Below, in pieces: positions 62,120-64,000 of a stretch of DNA of 64,000 bases. The DNA is from Neolewinella aurantiaca (GTDB lineage Bacteria > Bacteroidota > Bacteroidia > Chitinophagales > Saprospiraceae). The notes under the pieces are model-generated. The model was not told the origin of the DNA. It did not search any database and saw nothing but the letters and a program-made list of their open reading frames with translations. The position numbers were made by a program, and so were the translations under genes. The DNA lies in assembly GCF_008014675.1 (NCBI RefSeq), contig NZ_VOXD01000007.1, positions 62,001 to 126,000 of the forward strand, written 5' to 3'. Positions within the stretch are counted from its first letter, which is position 1. Each line of letters starts with the position of its first letter.

Positions 62120-63829
62120 CTAAACGACCATCTCCGCCAGCTCTTCCCGGATTTCAACGTGGTTGCCTTCCAGAATAGCGAGGTTCTTTTCTTCCCTGGC
62201 AAGCGTATCGTCGAAGCGGGCGAAATTACCTTCGATTCTTACGCGCAGGTTGGCGATGTAAGCTTTCAGTTTTTCTTCGAGTTCGGCGGCCAGCTTTTGG
62301 CGGCCAACTACTATTTCTGCTTCGAAACCGTCTACGATGCGTTTGCGCTTGCCCCGGGTGCTGAAGCCCGCGAACAATACACCGACGGTAGTGAGTATGC
62401 CTCCGGAAATGTCGAAAACAGAAGCCGAAGAGAGGGCCATCAGCACAACGCCAAGTGCTGCGATGCCGCCGCCCGCGGCGAGGTTCGGCGTCAGGTTTTC
62501 GCGGTCGGCGAAGAGTTCTTCGTCGGTGAAGTTTTCGGTTTTGGAGACGAAGCGATTGAACTGGTCCTGCAGGTCGCGGAGTACGTTTTCGCGCCGCTCG
62601 GCGATGTCGCTGAAGATTTCGTGATCGTTCTTCAGGATGGTTTCGCTGCTGCGGATTTTCAGGTCGATCACCTTCACCATTTGTTGGATGGAATCGGCCA
62701 GGTCGATCACGTTATCGTTCAGCCGGGCGCGCATTTTGGTGTTGAGCTCTTCTTCCAGGTCTTTGGCGAGGTTGCCGAGCCACGTCTTGGCGTCGGGCGT
62801 GGAGCCGAACGTAGCCGAGAGGCTACGCTTCATGAGTCCGAAAATGCTGAGGCCGCCCTTTAGCTCTTCGAGTTTGCTGCGCGTGATGCCGTCGTACGTC
62901 AGTAGCAGGTTCTCGACCATGAGGTCTACCTGTTTGTTGCTTTGGCTGGTTTGTTCGTCCAGCGTTTCCTGGATATCCTGACGGAAGAAAGTATCGGCTT
63001 CGAACTGGCGGCGGCGCAAGAGTAGCCCGTCGGCGATGCGTTCGTTGATGGTTTGCGCCGTCAGGATGCTGTTGTTCAGTTTCAGGCCGGGGGCTTTGCC
63101 CCCGGTGATGTTTTCGGTAATGTATTTACGCAGCGGAGCGTAGCCGCTGTCGGCGTCTCCTTCGTCTTCGGCCTTTGCACTGACGGCAAACACTTTGGGA
63201 TCATCGATGCCTTCTTTACGGGCTTTTTCGGCTACGCCTTCGAGGTTTACTTTTAACTCGTTTTCGTTGGCGAGGTCTTTTTGTTGCAGTACGAAGATGG
63301 TCTTCTTGCGCCAGTCGCCGTGGATGTATTTGAAGAAGTCCCAGGCCGACTGCCGGTAGGGGTTTTTAGCTTCGAAGACGAAAACGATGAGGTCACTGGC
63401 CGGGATGAACTGCTCGGTGATTTCCTGGTGGTGCTCCACGATCGTGTTCGTGCCGGGCGTATCTACAATAGCGATTTCCTTTAGGATTTCGACGGGGATG
63501 AAGATCTTCTTCAGGTACTTGTTGACCGTTACCGTCCGCTCTTCTTCGCCATAGATGATTTGCTGGATGGTGTCCGTCATCGGTTGCGGAGCAGCCTTGG
63601 TGATCTCCCGGCCGGTGGCCAGCAGGGCGTTCACGAAGCTCGATTTCCCGGCTTTCACTTCGCCTACAATCACGAACATGAAGGGCTCGAAAATACGGTT
63701 GCGTAGTTCACTGACCGTTTGGGCCATCTCTTCATGCCCGATGCGCAGCGTCAGTTCGTGGAGGTTTTTGATGATCTCTTCGAGGCGGGCGCGTTTGGCC
63801 TGTAGGTTAGCGTCGATCAGATTTGCCAT
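62120..63829 (-). CDS. Bacterial dynamin-like GTPase
   Basis: The 569-residue protein has a dynamin GTPase domain: P-loop GEVKAGKSS (residues 56-64), switch I Thr in PMTDT, G3 DTPGTNT (123), and a G4-like QQKD (182-185) instead of NKxD. A long helical stalk follows, with two adjacent membrane-inserting helices near residues 445-485 (AAGGGIAALGVVLMALSSASVF and GGILTTVGVLFAGFS), then a C-terminal helical bundle. This is the layout of bacterial dynamin-like proteins that remodel membranes. A paired second dynamin gene, common for BDLPs, is not visible here. Degenerate GTAGTCGGTAGTG-type repeats lie just upstream. Confidence 0.88.
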   Translation of the reverse strand: MANLIDANLQAKRARLEEIIKNLHELTLRIGHEEMAQTVSELRNRIFEPFMFVIVGEVKAGKSSFVNALLATGREITKAAPQPMTDTIQQIIYGEEERTVTVNKYLKKIFIPVEILKEIAIVDTPGTNTIVEHHQEITEQFIPASDLIVFVFEAKNPYRQSAWDFFKYIHGDWRKKTIFVLQQKDLANENELKVNLEGVAEKARKEGIDDPKVFAVSAKAEDEGDADSGYAPLRKYITENITGGKAPGLKLNNSILTAQTINERIADGLLLRRRQFEADTFFRQDIQETLDEQTSQSNKQVDLMVENLLLTYDGITRSKLEELKGGLSIFGLMKRSLSATFGSTPDAKTWLGNLAKDLEEELNTKMRARLNDNVIDLADSIQQMVKVIDLKIRSSETILKNDHEIFSDIAERRENVLRDLQDQFNRFVSKTENFTDEELFADRENLTPNLAAGGGIAALGVVLMALSSASVFDISGGILTTVGVLFAGFSTRGKRKRIVDGFEAEIVVGRQKLAAELEEKLKAYIANLRVRIEGNFARFDDTLAREEKNLAILEGNHVEIREELAEMVV

Positions 63830-63831
63830 AT

Positions 63832-63870
63832 ATTAGTAGGTAGTTCGTAGTCGGTAGTGTGTAGTGCGGG
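63832..63870 (-). repeat. Degenerate GTAGTNGGTAGT leader repeat
   Basis: TAGTAGGTAGTTCGTAGTCG and following GTAGTGTGTAGTG precede the dynamin gene start. Confidence 0.5.
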
Positions 63871-63880
63871 CAATGGTGGG

Positions 63881-63888
63881 GCAAGGTA
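63881..63888 (-). promoter_or_regulatory. -7 box of dynamin gene
   Basis: Minus-strand TACCTTGC, about 50 nt before the ATG. Confidence 0.45.
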
Positions 63889-64000
63889 CGAAGTCTTCGG
63901 GAGTCGAGAGTTTGGAGTCTGGAGTCTGGAGTCGGGAGTCTTGAGTCGCTGCCGCGCTGGCCGTTCGCTGCGCTACGCTTGCTCACCTTTGGCCGAGTTT

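Overview
The window looks like chromosomal DNA of a Bacteroidota species, most likely a marine Saprospiria/Lewinella-type bacterium (inference). Supporting signs are many TAnnTTTG-type -7 promoter boxes with no Shine-Dalgarno sequences, a secreted protein ending in a type A T9SS sorting domain, an S46 dipeptidyl-peptidase of DPP11 type, the small form of PurL, PyrR next to PyrB, and a balanced to slightly GC-rich composition. I see no rRNA or tRNA gene, prophage, IS transposase or CRISPR array.

Layout. 0-2.5 kb: a truncated secreted protein, a lipoprotein, rlmH and prmA. 2.5-13.9 kb: a 1,559-residue exported protein co-transcribed with prmA, an LEA-like helical protein, a small membrane protein, a lamin-tail-domain secreted protein, exonuclease III and a cysteine desulfurase. 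13.95-18.39 kb: a gene-free 4.4 kb repeat array, bounded by long imperfect terminal inverted repeats and built from seven copies of a 235-bp hairpin element. 18.4-24.3 kb: a DoxX-like protein, a DUF2071 protein, a methyltransferase coupled to a small membrane protein, and a Dna2-like nuclease-helicase. 24.5-40.6 kb: purL, a T9SS cargo protein, a DsrE-like protein, a lipoprotein phosphoesterase fused to a probable beta-barrel, a SdiA-regulated-type propeller upstream of a degenerate HD/PycTM (Pycsar effector-like) protein, an HdrDE/LutA-like iron-sulfur pair and an orphan lipoprotein. 40.7-47.4 kb: a minus-strand block with glgE, DPP11, an alanine/saccharopine dehydrogenase-like enzyme and a PAP2 phosphatase. 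47.5-52.2 kb: a trp locus (trpL-E-G, then trpB-A) lacking trpD, trpC and trpF, with a leader peptide carrying three tandem Trp codons and a classical attenuator. 52.5-64 kb: class IV aminotransferase, OmpA, PlsC-like acyltransferase, polytopic membrane protein, pyrR-pyrB, Nudix hydrolase, outer-membrane beta-barrel, kdsB and a bacterial dynamin.

Non-coding structure is the most unusual part. A roughly 19-bp GC-rich motif (TGCACCTGCGNNCGCGCCC) occurs about 21 times in both orientations. It often follows a -7 promoter box, and it also lies inside nine coding sequences in all reading frames, including two signal peptides at the same position. A 58-bp two-hairpin element occurs twice with base changes that preserve pairing. 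A nest of palindromes lies at 53.58-53.82 kb, and one membrane-protein gene carries several repeat insertions in frame. At least twelve start codons sit only 3-5 nt after a -7 octamer, suggesting widespread leaderless transcription.
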